64,000 bases of DNA from Alphaproteobacteria bacterium. Lineage in GTDB: Bacteria; Pseudomonadota; Alphaproteobacteria; Rhodobacterales; Rhodobacteraceae. The notes beneath the pieces were generated by a model. It was not told the origin of the DNA. It searched no databases and was given only the letters and a program-made list of their open reading frames with translations. Positions 18,636-28,517 of the stretch are shown here, in pieces (position 1 is the first letter of the stretch; the number at the start of each line of letters is the position of its first letter). Location of the stretch: NCBI GenBank assembly GCA_029289325.1, contig JARFTV010000005.1, positions 57,774-121,773 of the forward strand, given 5' to 3'. Both the position numbers and the translations under genes were made by a program.

Positions 18636-19574
18636 TTAGCCGAAGAACCCCGGCCCGGCCTTGGCCAGCAGGTCCTCGGCCAGATCGCGCCCCATCGCCG
18701 CGCCATCGCTGATCGGACCGCGTCGCTCCCCGGTCAGCGAGGCCGAACCATCCGGCCGCAGGATCTCGCCGCGCAGCCAGAGCTGGTCGCCCTCAAGCAC
18801 CGCCAGCCCGGCGATGGGCGTCTCGCAGGATCCGTCCAGCGTGGCAAGGAAGGTCCTCTCCGCCGCCAGCCGCTGCCCGGTCTCACCATGATGGATCGCC
18901 GCCAGCAGCGGCGCGACCCGCTCATCCGCTGCCCGCCGCTCCACCCCGATCGCGCCCTGCGCCACGGCGGGGAGCATCTCTTCCGGCTCGATGGCCGAGC
19001 GCACGACCTCCAGCATCCCCAGCCGCGTCAGCCCCGCCATCGCCAGGAAGGTCGCATCGGCCACCCGGTCCTCCAGCTTGCGCATCCGCGTCTGGACGTT
19101 GCCCCGGAATTCCACCAGTCGCAGATCCGGTCGCCGCAGCGCCAGCTGCGCCCGCCGCCGCAAGGACGACGACCCGACCACCGCGCCCTGCGGCAGCTCG
19201 GCAATCGACCCGTAATGCGGAGACACGAAGGCATCCCGCACATCCGCGCGTTCCAGATAGCAGTCCAGCACCAGCCCCTCGGGCTGCAAGACCGGCATGT
19301 CCTTCATCGAATGGACCGCGATATCGATGCCGCCATCCAGCAGCGCCTCCTCGATCTCGCGGGTGAACAGCCCCTTCCCCCCGATCTCGCGCAGCGCCTT
19401 GTCCTGGATCTGGTCGCCCGTGACCTTGATCACCACGATCTCGAACGCCGCCTCGTCCAGTCCGAACGCCGCCATCAGGCGTCGACGCGTCTCATGCGCC
19501 TGCCACAAGGCCAGCGGCGAGCCACGGGTTCCGATCTTCAGCGGGCGGGCGGGGGAGGGCAGATCATCGCGCAT
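18636..19574 (-). CDS. hemC: Porphobilinogen deaminase (hydroxymethylbilane synthase)
   Basis: HemC joins four porphobilinogens into hydroxymethylbilane for haem and bacteriochlorophyll synthesis. The 312-residue protein shows the start LKIGTRGSPLALWQAHE, HSMKDMPVLQPEGL, VGSSSLRRRAQL and the cofactor-binding Cys in LDGSCETPIAGLA. The start is set at 19574 (MRDDLPSPAR). 19586 would add four residues. It diverges from hemE, a common arrangement in alphaproteobacteria. Confidence 0.97.
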   Translation of the reverse strand: MRDDLPSPARPLKIGTRGSPLALWQAHETRRRLMAAFGLDEAAFEIVVIKVTGDQIQDKALREIGGKGLFTREIEEALLDGGIDIAVHSMKDMPVLQPEGLVLDCYLERADVRDAFVSPHYGSIAELPQGAVVGSSSLRRRAQLALRRPDLRLVEFRGNVQTRMRKLEDRVADATFLAMAGLTRLGMLEVVRSAIEPEEMLPAVAQGAIGVERRAADERVAPLLAAIHHGETGQRLAAERTFLATLDGSCETPIAGLAVLEGDQLWLRGEILRPDGSASLTGERRGPISDGAAMGRDLAEDLLAKAGPGFFG

Positions 19575-19613
19575 GGCCCAAGCCATACCCCTGTCATGCC
19601 AGCCTGACAACTC

Positions 19614-19619
19614 TTGACA
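19614..19619 (+). promoter_or_regulatory. Perfect -35 hexamer upstream of hemE
   Basis: TTGACA lies 46 bp before the hemE start in the divergent hemC/hemE gap. No convincing -10 is visible at 16-18 bp, so this is only a partial promoter call. Confidence 0.3.
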
Positions 19620-19664
19620 ACGCCGCCCCCGCAGCCGACCCATGAACCGCAGACGAAAGGACCC

Positions 19665-20696
19665 ATGATGACCAAGACGATCCTGCGCGCGCTCAAGGGC
19701 GAGGTGCTGCCCACCCCGCCGATCTGGATGATGCGCCAGGCGGGCCGCTACCTGCCGGAATACCGCGAGACGCGGGCCAAGGCAGGCGACTTCCTCTCGC
19801 TCTGCTACAACCCCGAGCTTGCGGCCGAGGTCACGCTGCAACCGATCCGCCGCTACGGCTTTGACGCGGCGATCCTCTTCGCCGACATCCTGCTGCTGCC
19901 CCAGGCGCTTGGCCCGAAGCTCTGGTTCGAAACCGGCGAGGGGCCAAGGATGGAGACCACCGACACCCCGGCGCAGGTCGCGAACCTGCGCCCGACCGAG
20001 GCGATCCACGAGACGCTAAGCCCGGTCTACGAAACCGTCCGCATCCTCTCCCGCGAGCTGCCCCGCGAAACCACGCTCATCGGCTTCGCCGGCGCGCCCT
20101 GGACCGTCGCCACCTACATGATCGCCGGCAAGGGTTCGAAGGACCAGGCCCGGGCCCATGCGCTGAAGGACCAGGATCGCCCGACCTTCCAGGCGCTGAT
20201 CGACCGGATCACCGAGGCGACCGTCGAATACCTGTCGGCCCAGATCGAGGCCGGGGCCGAGGTGGTCAAGCTCTTCGACAGCTGGGCCGGCAGCCTCAAA
20301 GGCCAGGACTTCCGCGACTTCGCCGAGGCGCCGACCGCACGGATCATCGCCGCACTCAAGGCCCGCCACCCCGGGATCCCGATCATCGCCTTCCCGCGTG
20401 AAGCCGGGCAGGGCTATATCGGCTTTGCCCACAGGACCGGGGCGGATTGCGTCGCGATCGACAATTCCGTCAGCCCGGAATGGGCGGCGGCCAATGTCCA
20501 GATCGACGGCTGCGTGCAGGGCAACCTTGCGCCCGAGCATATGGTGACTGGTGGTCCCGCCCTCGTTGCGGCGACCCGCCATGTGGTCAAGGCCTTCTCC
20601 AAGGGTCCGCATATCTTCAACCTGGGCCATGGGATCACCCCCGACGCGCATCCCGAGAATGTCCAGTTGATGATCGACACCGTCCGGCGCGGGTAA
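19665..20696 (+). CDS. hemE: Uroporphyrinogen decarboxylase
   Basis: HemE removes four carboxylates from uroporphyrinogen III to make coproporphyrinogen III. The 343-residue protein has the signature [19 protein letters not shown], the substrate-site Asp in [14 protein letters not shown], and [15 protein letters not shown]. The tandem ATG at 19665 and 19668 follows AAAGGA. It is divergent from hemC, and the two steps are separated only by HemD. Confidence 0.98.
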   Translation: MMTKTILRALKGEVLPTPPIWMMRQAGRYLPEYRETRAKAGDFLSLCYNPELAAEVTLQPIRRYGFDAAILFADILLLPQALGPKLWFETGEGPRMETTDTPAQVANLRPTEAIHETLSPVYETVRILSRELPRETTLIGFAGAPWTVATYMIAGKGSKDQARAHALKDQDRPTFQALIDRITEATVEYLSAQIEAGAEVVKLFDSWAGSLKGQDFRDFAEAPTARIIAALKARHPGIPIIAFPREAGQGYIGFAHRTGADCVAIDNSVSPEWAAANVQIDGCVQGNLAPEHMVTGGPALVAATRHVVKAFSKGPHIFNLGHGITPDAHPENVQLMIDTVRRG

Positions 20697-20721
20697 GCCA
20701 CCGGGCGCGCCTCTCGCAAGC

Positions 20722-20749
20722 GTAGGGTGGGCAATATTGCCCACCCTAC
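20722..20749. repeat. REP-like palindrome, copy 3
   Basis: This is a perfect 28-bp palindrome whose arms start GTAGGGTGGGC like copies at 5352 and 5395. The centre is AATATT instead of GAT. It follows hemE by 25 bp and could act as a terminator or mRNA stabiliser. Confidence 0.85.
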
Positions 20750-20779
20750 CCCCAAAGCCCCCTTCCCACGGTTCCCGCG

Positions 20780-21676
20780 ATGGACCAGCTCTGGATTCCC
20801 GTCACCCTCGCCGCCGCCGTCGCCCAGACCGGCCGAAACGCCGCCCAGCGCGGGCTGACCGAGCGTCTCGGCACCCTTGGCGCGACCAATGTGCGCTTCC
20901 TCTATGGCCTGCCCTTCGCGCTGGCCTTCCTCGCCCTGGCGCTTGGCCTCACCGGCTCCTCCGCGCCGACGCTCACGCCACGCGCGGTCGCCTTCGCCGC
21001 CCTTGGCGCGCTGGCCCAGATCGCCGCCACCGCCCTCATGCTTCAGGCCATGCGGACCCAGGGCTTCGGCCTTGTCACCGCCTGGCTCAAGGTCGAGCCC
21101 GTCCTCGTCGCCCTCGTCGGCTGGGCCATCCTGGGCGAGGCGCTGACGCTTCCCATGCTCGCCGCTATCGCCGTCGCGGTAGCCGGGGTCCTGGTGATGA
21201 CGCTGAAACCCGGCCAGGGCCGCGCCATGCTGTCCGGGCTCGGCCCCGCGGCCCTCGGGCTCGCCGCGGGCCTCGCCTTCGGCCTTTCCGCGATCGGCTT
21301 CCGCGGCGCGATCACCGCGCTCCCCGAGGGGAGCTTCCTGATCCGCGCGCTCACGATGCTGGCCCTCACGCTGGCGCTGCAGACCTTCGCGCTTGGCCTC
21401 TGGCTCGGCATTCGAGACCGTGCCGCACTGACCGGCAGCTTCCGCGCCATCGGCCCCTCGCTTGCGGCCGGTTTCCTCGGGGCCCTCGCCTCGGCCTTCT
21501 GGTTCACCGGCTTCGCGCTGACGACCGCCGCCAATGTCCGTACCCTGGCCCTGGTCGAGGTTCTTCTCGCCCTGCTCGTCGCACGCTTCGCCTTCGGCCA
21601 AAGGACAAGCCCGCGCCAGCTAGCCGGGATGGCGGTCCTGCTTTTGGGCGTCGGGCTGCTTCTGCGCGCCGGCTGA
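20780..21676 (+). CDS. DMT-superfamily (EamA) transporter
   Basis: The 298-residue protein has about ten hydrophobic segments in two EamA repeats. The second repeat begins near FGLSAIGFRGAITALPEGSF. Members export or import small metabolites; the substrate cannot be read from the sequence. TLALVEVLLALLVARFAFGQ near the end is typical of EamA repeats. The ATG at 20780 follows the palindrome after hemE and is probably separately transcribed. Confidence 0.85.
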   Translation: MDQLWIPVTLAAAVAQTGRNAAQRGLTERLGTLGATNVRFLYGLPFALAFLALALGLTGSSAPTLTPRAVAFAALGALAQIAATALMLQAMRTQGFGLVTAWLKVEPVLVALVGWAILGEALTLPMLAAIAVAVAGVLVMTLKPGQGRAMLSGLGPAALGLAAGLAFGLSAIGFRGAITALPEGSFLIRALTMLALTLALQTFALGLWLGIRDRAALTGSFRAIGPSLAAGFLGALASAFWFTGFALTTAANVRTLALVEVLLALLVARFAFGQRTSPRQLAGMAVLLLGVGLLLRAG

Positions 21677-21736
21677 GGCCAGCAGACTTGACCTCGGGGG
21701 GGAAGCTCACGGAATGTGGGCGGCGAAAGGCCCTGC

Positions 21737-22519
21737 ATGTCCCATCCGCCTCCCCGCCTGCGCAAGCGCCTGCGCATCCTTTACGAAAGCGCCGGGCCGG
21801 TCGGGGACCGCTTCCGCTATGGCCTGCTGGCCTTTGACCTCGCCACGGTCGCCTGGCTGGTCACCAGTTCCTTCCTGCCGCGTGGACCCCATACCACGAC
21901 GATCGACATCGTCATCGGGCTGGTCTTTCTTGCCGACCTCCTGGCCCGGCTCTGGATCGCTCGCCGCCCCTCGCGCGAGGTCTTCAGCCTCTGGGGCGTT
22001 GCGGACCTTCTCGTCATCCTTTCGCTGCTGGTGCCGATCTGGGGCGAGGGGCTGGCCTTCCTGCGCGTGTTGCGGCTTTACCGCGTCTTCCACTCGCCCC
22101 AGACGCTGGAGCAGTTGCGCGACGACATTCCCGGCTTCCGGCGGAACGAACAGGCGCTGCGGGCGGGGCTGAACCTGCTGATCTTCATCTTCGCGATGAC
22201 TGCCCTGGTCTATGAAACCCAGTCCAAGGTGAACGCGGATATCCGCGACTATGTCGATGCGCTCTATTTCACCATTTCGGCACTGTCGACGACGGGGTTC
22301 GGCGACATCACCCTTGTCGGGCCGATGGGCAAACTTCTGTCGGTGGTGATCATGATCTTCGGCATCAGCCTGTTCCTGCGGCTGATCCAGCTGGTGTTCC
22401 GACCGCCGAAGGCGATCTTCCCCTGTCCGACCTGCGGGCTAAGGCGGCACGACCACGATGCGGTGCATTGCAAGGCCTGCGGGACGGTGCTGGCGATCCC
22501 CGACGACGGGGCGGATTGA
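21737..22519 (+). CDS. Voltage-gated K+-channel-like protein with C-terminal zinc ribbon
   Basis: The 260-residue protein resembles a six-helix voltage-gated cation channel subunit. S1-S3-like helices occupy residues 28-100, an S4-like stretch with spaced arginines is FLRVLRLYRVF (109-119), and the pore helix and filter STTGFGDI lie at 184-191 with S6 after it. TTGFGD differs slightly from the classic TVGYGD but is K+-selective in other prokaryotic channels. The cytoplasmic tail has Cys230, Cys233, Cys245 and Cys248 in CxxC pairs, a likely zinc ribbon. The start at 21737 has GAAAGG upstream. Gating is unknown. Confidence 0.85.
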   Translation: MSHPPPRLRKRLRILYESAGPVGDRFRYGLLAFDLATVAWLVTSSFLPRGPHTTTIDIVIGLVFLADLLARLWIARRPSREVFSLWGVADLLVILSLLVPIWGEGLAFLRVLRLYRVFHSPQTLEQLRDDIPGFRRNEQALRAGLNLLIFIFAMTALVYETQSKVNADIRDYVDALYFTISALSTTGFGDITLVGPMGKLLSVVIMIFGISLFLRLIQLVFRPPKAIFPCPTCGLRRHDHDAVHCKACGTVLAIPDDGAD

Positions 22520-22615
22520 GCGGCGGCGTGAGGTCGGCTTCGTTAACGGACCCTGAATCGCCGCGGACAAACCCTTGATTTTGCTGGGGGCGCGCAAGTG
22601 ACCACGCTGGACAGG

Positions 22616-23590
22616 TCAGCCCATCCGCAGCGCCACGTCCAGCATACGGTTAGAGAAGCCCCATTCATTGTCATACCATCCGAAGACCCGCAGCATCCCC
22701 CCGGCAGACAGCTTCGTCTCCGGGCAGGCCATGACCACCGACTCCGGCCGCGCCCGCAGGTCGGTCGAGACGAGCGGCCGGTCCGTCGCCCCGATCACCC
22801 CCCCGGCGGCGCGGAAGGCCGCGTTGACCTCCTCGACCGAGGGGCGCGCCTCGGTGACCAGATGGAAGTCCACGCAGGAGACCGAGGCGACCGGCACCCG
22901 CACCGCCTGCGCGACGATCCGACCCGCCAACTCTGGCAGGACCCCGTCCAGCAGGCGCGCGGCCGAGGTGGTGGTGGGCACCATGGACAGCGCCGCCGCC
23001 CGGCTCCTCGGATAATCCGCCGCCGGGGCATCGACGGTCGGCTGGCTTCCCGTGTAGCAGTGGATCGTCGTCATCGACCCGGTCACGATCCCCCATTTCC
23101 GATGGATCAACCGCGCCAGCGGAGCCAAGGCGTTCGTGGTGCAGGAGGCGTTCGAGACGATCTTCTGCCCCGCAAGCCGATCCTCGTTGGCCCCGAGGAC
23201 GACCGTCACCTCCGCTGCGGCCGAGGGTCCCGAGACCAGCACCCGCCCCGCCCCGGCGCGCAGCCCCCGGCCCGCCACCTCGGCAGCGTCGGCCCGGCCG
23301 GTGCATTCCATGACCAGATCGACCCCGGACAGGTCCAGCGCCGAAAGGTCCGCCGTCCGATGCAGGGGCACCCGCCGCCCATCCACGACCAACGCCCCGC
23401 CCTCCAGCGCCACCGAGCCGCGCCAGGGGCCGAAGACGCTGTCATACTCGAAGAGATAGGCGCACACCTCGGCGGCGGCGATGTCGTTGATCCCGACGAT
23501 CTCCAGCCCCGGCCATCTGGCGGGAGCCTGCATCCAGGCCCGCAGCACCGACCGGCCGATCCGGCCGAACCCGTTGATGAAGACCCGCAT
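22616..23590 (-). CDS. gap: Glyceraldehyde-3-phosphate dehydrogenase (or erythrose-4-phosphate dehydrogenase)
   Basis: The 324-residue NAD(P)-dependent dehydrogenase starts MRVFINGFGRIGRSVLRAW, the Rossmann dinucleotide site. The catalytic Cys is in NASCTTNALAPL with TTIHCYTGSQPTVD after it, and WYDNEWGFSNRM closes the protein. It catalyses oxidation of glyceraldehyde-3-phosphate with phosphate. Erythrose-4-phosphate dehydrogenase (Epd) shares these motifs and cannot be excluded. A second, clearly different GAPDH begins at 63907 in the ars cluster. Confidence 0.92.
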   Translation of the reverse strand: MRVFINGFGRIGRSVLRAWMQAPARWPGLEIVGINDIAAAEVCAYLFEYDSVFGPWRGSVALEGGALVVDGRRVPLHRTADLSALDLSGVDLVMECTGRADAAEVAGRGLRAGAGRVLVSGPSAAAEVTVVLGANEDRLAGQKIVSNASCTTNALAPLARLIHRKWGIVTGSMTTIHCYTGSQPTVDAPAADYPRSRAAALSMVPTTTSAARLLDGVLPELAGRIVAQAVRVPVASVSCVDFHLVTEARPSVEEVNAAFRAAGGVIGATDRPLVSTDLRARPESVVMACPETKLSAGGMLRVFGWYDNEWGFSNRMLDVALRMG

Positions 23591-23665
23591 CGTCAGCTTC
23601 CCCCGTGTAGGACGCAGCAGTCTCAGCACGGGCCGGGCGCGGCTTCAACAGGGCTCTTGTGCCCG

Positions 23666-26600
23666 TCACAATCCGCCCCAGCCGCCCCCGCCCGGAGTCC
23701 GCATCTCGAAGACCGCTCCTGCCGGCAGGTCGCGCTCGTCGTTGCCCTCAAGCCGTTCCAGCCGTCCGTTGGGCCAGTGGACCAGGTTCTCACCCACAGC
23801 CCCCGGTCCGCCACCCTCGCCCCCGAAGGGCGCGATCTTGCGACTGCCGCAAAGTGTCGTCACGGTTACTGGCGCCAGGAAGCGCAGTTGCCGGACTGCG
23901 CCATGCCCCCCGCGCCACCGCCCCGCCCCGCCCGAGCCTTCCCGGATCCCGAATGCCTCCAGCCGCACCGGGAAGCGCTTTTCCAGGACCTCGGGATCGG
24001 TCATCCGCGTGTTCGTCATATGGCTTTGCACCGCGTCGCAGCCATCGAACCCCGGTCCGGCCCCAGTGCCGCCAGCGATGGTTTCGTAATTCTGAAAGCT
24101 CTCGTTACCCCAGATGAAATTGTTCATCGTCCCCTGCGCCGCGGCCACCACGCCCAAAGCCCCATAAAGCGCGTTGCAGGCCGACTGGCTCACCTCGGTA
24201 TTTCCGGCGATCACGGCTGCCGGGGCGCGGGGGTTCAGAAGCGTCCCCTCGGGGACAATGATGGTGAGCGGTTTCAAACAGCCCTCGTTCAGCGGGATCG
24301 GCTTGCCGACCAGCGTGCGGAAGACATAAAGCACCACCGCCCGTGTTACCGCCTGCGGGGCGTTGTAATTGCCGGAATGCTGCGGGCTGGTCCCGGAGAA
24401 GTCGATGGTCGCAGAGCGCGCTTGCCGGTCGACCTTGATCGATACCTGAATGCTTGTTCCGATATCCATCGGATAAGTGAACGATCCGTCCTGCAATCGG
24501 TCGATCACCGCCCGGACACATTCCTCGGCGTTTCTTTGGACATGTCCCATGTAGGCCGCCGCCACCGTGGCCCCATGATTGGCGACCACACGGAGGAGCT
24601 CGCGCCGCCCGGTTTCGTTGGCGGCGATCTGCGCCTTGAGGTCGGCCATGTTCTGGTCGATCGATCGGCAGGGCCAGCGGCCCGAGGCAAGCAGGGCCCG
24701 CGTCTCGCCCTCGCGCAGGTGGCCCTCCACGACCAATGGGAAGAGGTTAATGACCACGCCCTCCTCCTCGATCCGGGTGCTGTCCGGGGGGCCGGAGCCG
24801 GGCGTGCGGCCACCGATATCGGCATGATGCCCGCGCGACCCAAGCCAGAAGGCCGGGCGGCCGTCCACGAAGACCGGGGTGACCACGGTCACGTCGGGCA
24901 GATGCGTCCCGCCGTTCCACGGTGAGTTCAGCATCCAGGCGTCGCCCTCCCGCGCGGTGGTCCCGACTGCGGCGATCACCGTCTTGACCGCATGGGACAT
25001 GGAGCCCAGATGCACCGGCACATGCGGGGCGTTGGCGACAAGATCCCCGGCCGCATCAAAGATGGCGCAGGAAAAGTCCAGCCTTTCCTTGATGTTGACT
25101 GACCAGGCCGTATTCGCAAGCGTGGCCCCCATCTGATCGGCCACCGACATGAAGAGGTTGTTGAACACCTCGAGCAGTACGGGGTCGGCCTTGGTTCCCG
25201 CCGCCGGGGGGCGGGCGATCGCGCTTACGCGGCGCAGGATCAGATTGGCCTGCTCATCGATGCGCGCCTCCCAGCCGGGTTCTACGATGGTGGTCGCGGT
25301 GGACTCGGTTATGACCGCCGGGCCGGCGATTCGGGTCGCGGTTCCGCAACCCTCGCGCCGGTACAGCGGGACCTGGCGCCAGGCGCCCTCGGTCCACAGG
25401 GTAAGATGGTCAACCGGCTGACCCGCCAATGGACCGGGAGAGAGGTCGGGAAGGTCCGCCCCGCCCCCCTCTGCCTCGACGGCGAGCATCTCGAACAGGA
25501 TCGCGCGCTCGGGGGAGGTAAAGCCGAAGCGGGCCTGATGCGCGACGGCGAAGGCGCGGGACATCGCCTCGCCGTCGCCGAACGGCACCGGGAGCGACTG
25601 GTGTGAGCCGTCGTAGCGCAGATGCGCCGTGCGGATGATCTGCGGGGCTGGGATGCCCTGGGCGGCAAGCTCGGCCGCGGCCTCGGCGGCGAGCGCGTCC
25701 ATCCGGGTGCGGGCCTCATCAACGAGGGTGAGGGGGGCGTCGAACTGGACCTCCCGCAGGGCGCGCAGATGGGCGAGACCCATGCCAAAGGCCGACAGGA
25801 CACCAGCCTGTGGATGCAGGAACACCGTCCGCATCCCCAACGCATCGGCCACCCCGCAGGCGTGCTGGCCGCCAGCGCCGCCGAAGCATTGCAGGGTATA
25901 TCCGGTCACATCATGCCCGCGCTGAACGCTGATCTTCTTCACCGCGTTTGCCATGTTGTCGATGGCGATGCGCAGGAAGCCCTCGGCAATGACCTCGGGC
26001 GGGTCAAGGCGGCCGGTGGCCGCGGCAATCTCTTCGGCCAATGCCCTGAATTTCTGCCGGACAATGGTGGTGTCCAGCGGCTGGTCGCCATCGGGGCCGA
26101 AGACGGCCGGGAAATGGGCGGGCGAGAGGCGGCCGAGCATCACGTTGCAATCGGTGATGGTCAGCGGCCCGCCCCGGCGATAGCAGGCGGGGCCGGGATT
26201 GGCGCCCGCGCTTTCGGGGCCAACCTGAAAGCGCCCATCGCGGAACGAACAGATCGAGCCGCCCCCGGCGGCGACGGTGTGAATGTCCATCATCGGCGCG
26301 CGCATCCGCACGCCCGCGACCTCGGTCTCGAATGAGCGTTCGTAAACCCCGGCATAGTGGCTCACGTCGGTCGAGGTGCCGCCCATGTCGAAGCCGATCA
26401 GCCGGTCAAAGCCGGCCGCGCTGGCCGTGGCGACCATCCCGACGATGCCGCCCGCCGGACCGGAAAGGATGGCGTCCCTGCCCTGGAAGCGGTGGGCTTC
26501 CGTCAACCCGCCGTTCGACTGCATGAAGAGAAGCCGCCCGGTGGCGCGGCCCATGTCCAGAGCGCCTTCGACCTGGGCCACATAGCGGCGCAGGATCGGC

Positions 26601-27241
26601 GAGAGGTAGGCGTCGACCGTGGTGGTGTCGCCCCGGGGGACCAGCTTCGCCAGCCGGCTGACCTGGTGCGAAAGCGAGATCTGGGTGAAGCCGGCCTCGG
26701 CGGCAAGGGCCCCGACGCGGGCCTCATGCATGGGGTTGACGTGGCCATGCATCAGGGCGACGGCAACGGCGCGGATGCCTGCGTCATGGGCCGCGGCCAG
26801 CGCGGCGCGGACCGCGCTTTCGTCCAGAGGGCGGACCTCCTGCCCCGCGGCGTCAAGGCGGCCGGGGACCTCGGCCACAGCTTCATAAAGGAGATCGGGG
26901 CGGCGGATGTTCAGGGCGAAGAGATCGGGCCGGGCCTGGGTGCCGATGCGCAACAGATCGCGGAACCCCTCGGTGATCAGGAGAAGGACACGCTCGCCCT
27001 TCCGTTCCAGCAGGGCGTTGGTGGCGACGGTGGTGCCCATCTTGACGGCAGCGATGGCCTGGTCCGGGATCGGCTGGCCGGGGGCAAGGCCCAGACAATC
27101 GCGGATGCCCTGGACAGCGGCGTCAGGATAGCGCTCGGGGTTCTCGGACAGGAGTTTCGCCGTCACCAGCCGTCCATCCGGCGCGCGGCCCACCACATCG
27201 GTAAAGGTGCCGCCGCGGTCGATCCAGAATTCCCAGGCCAT
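23666..27241 (-). CDS. ATP-dependent 5-oxoprolinase/hydantoinase, fused A and B subunits
   Basis: The 1191-residue protein begins with the HyuA/ASKHA ATPase half ([46 protein letters not shown]). It continues from about residue 680 with the HyuB half ([51 protein letters not shown]). The full length equals that of single-chain 5-oxoprolinases, which hydrolyse 5-oxoproline to glutamate with ATP. Some relatives act on hydantoins or acetophenone. Start ATG is at 27241. It stands alone, divergent from the GST gene. Confidence 0.93.
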   Translation of the reverse strand: MAWEFWIDRGGTFTDVVGRAPDGRLVTAKLLSENPERYPDAAVQGIRDCLGLAPGQPIPDQAIAAVKMGTTVATNALLERKGERVLLLITEGFRDLLRIGTQARPDLFALNIRRPDLLYEAVAEVPGRLDAAGQEVRPLDESAVRAALAAAHDAGIRAVAVALMHGHVNPMHEARVGALAAEAGFTQISLSHQVSRLAKLVPRGDTTTVDAYLSPILRRYVAQVEGALDMGRATGRLLFMQSNGGLTEAHRFQGRDAILSGPAGGIVGMVATASAAGFDRLIGFDMGGTSTDVSHYAGVYERSFETEVAGVRMRAPMMDIHTVAAGGGSICSFRDGRFQVGPESAGANPGPACYRRGGPLTITDCNVMLGRLSPAHFPAVFGPDGDQPLDTTIVRQKFRALAEEIAAATGRLDPPEVIAEGFLRIAIDNMANAVKKISVQRGHDVTGYTLQCFGGAGGQHACGVADALGMRTVFLHPQAGVLSAFGMGLAHLRALREVQFDAPLTLVDEARTRMDALAAEAAAELAAQGIPAPQIIRTAHLRYDGSHQSLPVPFGDGEAMSRAFAVAHQARFGFTSPERAILFEMLAVEAEGGGADLPDLSPGPLAGQPVDHLTLWTEGAWRQVPLYRREGCGTATRIAGPAVITESTATTIVEPGWEARIDEQANLILRRVSAIARPPAAGTKADPVLLEVFNNLFMSVADQMGATLANTAWSVNIKERLDFSCAIFDAAGDLVANAPHVPVHLGSMSHAVKTVIAAVGTTAREGDAWMLNSPWNGGTHLPDVTVVTPVFVDGRPAFWLGSRGHHADIGGRTPGSGPPDSTRIEEEGVVINLFPLVVEGHLREGETRALLASGRWPCRSIDQNMADLKAQIAANETGRRELLRVVANHGATVAAAYMGHVQRNAEECVRAVIDRLQDGSFTYPMDIGTSIQVSIKVDRQARSATIDFSGTSPQHSGNYNAPQAVTRAVVLYVFRTLVGKPIPLNEGCLKPLTIIVPEGTLLNPRAPAAVIAGNTEVSQSACNALYGALGVVAAAQGTMNNFIWGNESFQNYETIAGGTGAGPGFDGCDAVQSHMTNTRMTDPEVLEKRFPVRLEAFGIREGSGGAGRWRGGHGAVRQLRFLAPVTVTTLCGSRKIAPFGGEGGGPGAVGENLVHWPNGRLERLEGNDERDLPAGAVFEMRTPGGGGWGGL

Positions 27242-27438
27242 GCCCACCCCATGCTTTGGCCCCGACCCTAGCCAAGGATCATGCCCGGGTGAAGGGCCGC
27301 CCCGACAGTCTGCCCGCTGCCGTGAAGCCGTCGCAGGCACGGGTGATCCGGCGTGATGCACTGCACCTGTGCGCGGACCAGTCTTGTGGGCCGGGCGTGA
27401 AGGCCCACATCCTGTTATCAGAATGAAAGGGCGACATC

Positions 27439-28413
27439 ATGGGCAAGCTGGTCGAGGGAAAATGGGACAGCGCCTGGTACGATACCAGTGCGACGGGCGG
27501 CAAATTCCAGCGCGACACCTCGCGCTTTCGCAACTGGATCACCGCCGACGGCAGCCCCGGCCCGTCGGGCGAGGGCGGATTTCCTGCGGAAAGCGGGCGG
27601 TATCACCTTTATGTCTCCTATGCCTGCCCCTGGGCGCATCGCACGCTGATCTTCCGCAGTCTCAAGGGCCTCGCGCCGCATATCGACGCCTCGGTCGTAC
27701 ACCCCGACATGCTGACCGAAGGTTGGACCTTTGCGACCGACTTCCCCGGCGCGACGGGGGACGGGCTTTACGGCCTGCCCCATCTGCGCGATCTCTACAC
27801 CCGCGCGCGGCCTGATGTTTCGGGGCGAGTCACCGTCCCCGTCCTGTGGGACAAGACGCGCCAGACGATCGTAAGCAACGAATCCTCGGAGATCATCCGG
27901 ATGTTCAAAGGGGCCTTCGACGGCCTCACGGGCAACCGCGACGACTATTGGCCCGCCGAACTGCGCGACGGGATCGAGGCGATGAACGACCGCATCTATC
28001 CGGCGATCAACAACGGCGTCTACCGCGCAGGCTTTGCCACGACGCAGGCTGCCTATGACGAGGCGGTGCATGAGGTATTTGCCGGGCTGGACTGGCTGGA
28101 AGGCCATCTCGGCGCGAACCGCTACCTGATGGGCGCCCGGCTGACCGAGGCTGACTGGCGGCTTTTCACCACGCTGATCCGGTTCGATCCGGTCTATCAC
28201 CTGCACTTCAAGTGCAACCGCAAGCGGCTGATCGATTATCCGAACCTCTGGGCCTACACGCGTGAGCTTTACCAGTGGCCGGGCGTGGCCGAGACTGTCC
28301 GGTTCGACCATATCGTGCGCCATTACCACTACAGCCATGACACGCTCAACCCGCACCGGATCATCCCGATCAACCCGGTGCTGGACTATGACCAGCCGCA
28401 CGGGCGCGGCTAG
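27439..28413 (+). CDS. Glutathionyl-hydroquinone reductase (Xi-class GST)
   Basis: The 324-residue protein has the Xi-class GST hallmark YVSYACPWAHRTLIF with catalytic Cys63, then VPVLWDKTRQTIVSNESSEI in the thioredoxin domain and an all-helical C-terminal half. Relatives of YqjG/PcpF reduce glutathionyl-hydroquinones with GSH. The Met start has AAAGGGCGACATC before it. It diverges from the 5-oxoprolinase gene, whose product feeds glutathione turnover, which may be coincidence. Confidence 0.93.
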   Translation: MGKLVEGKWDSAWYDTSATGGKFQRDTSRFRNWITADGSPGPSGEGGFPAESGRYHLYVSYACPWAHRTLIFRSLKGLAPHIDASVVHPDMLTEGWTFATDFPGATGDGLYGLPHLRDLYTRARPDVSGRVTVPVLWDKTRQTIVSNESSEIIRMFKGAFDGLTGNRDDYWPAELRDGIEAMNDRIYPAINNGVYRAGFATTQAAYDEAVHEVFAGLDWLEGHLGANRYLMGARLTEADWRLFTTLIRFDPVYHLHFKCNRKRLIDYPNLWAYTRELYQWPGVAETVRFDHIVRHYHYSHDTLNPHRIIPINPVLDYDQPHGRG

Positions 28414-28465
28414 GGCGGGCCGACTGAGGCGCCCGCGCTGGTCATCTGCCCCCCTTCTGTGCCCG

Positions 28466-28500
28466 CAGGCTTGAAGCCCTGCGGTGCGCCTTCAGGGCGC
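28466..28500. terminator. Tandem hairpins between convergent genes
   Basis: GCAGGCTT/AAGCCCTGC and GCGCC-TTCAG-GGCGC hairpins lie between the GST stop and the livM stop, which face each other. They may terminate both directions. There is no long T tract. Confidence 0.35.
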
Positions 28501-28517
28501 CAGGCCACCGTGCTTGG

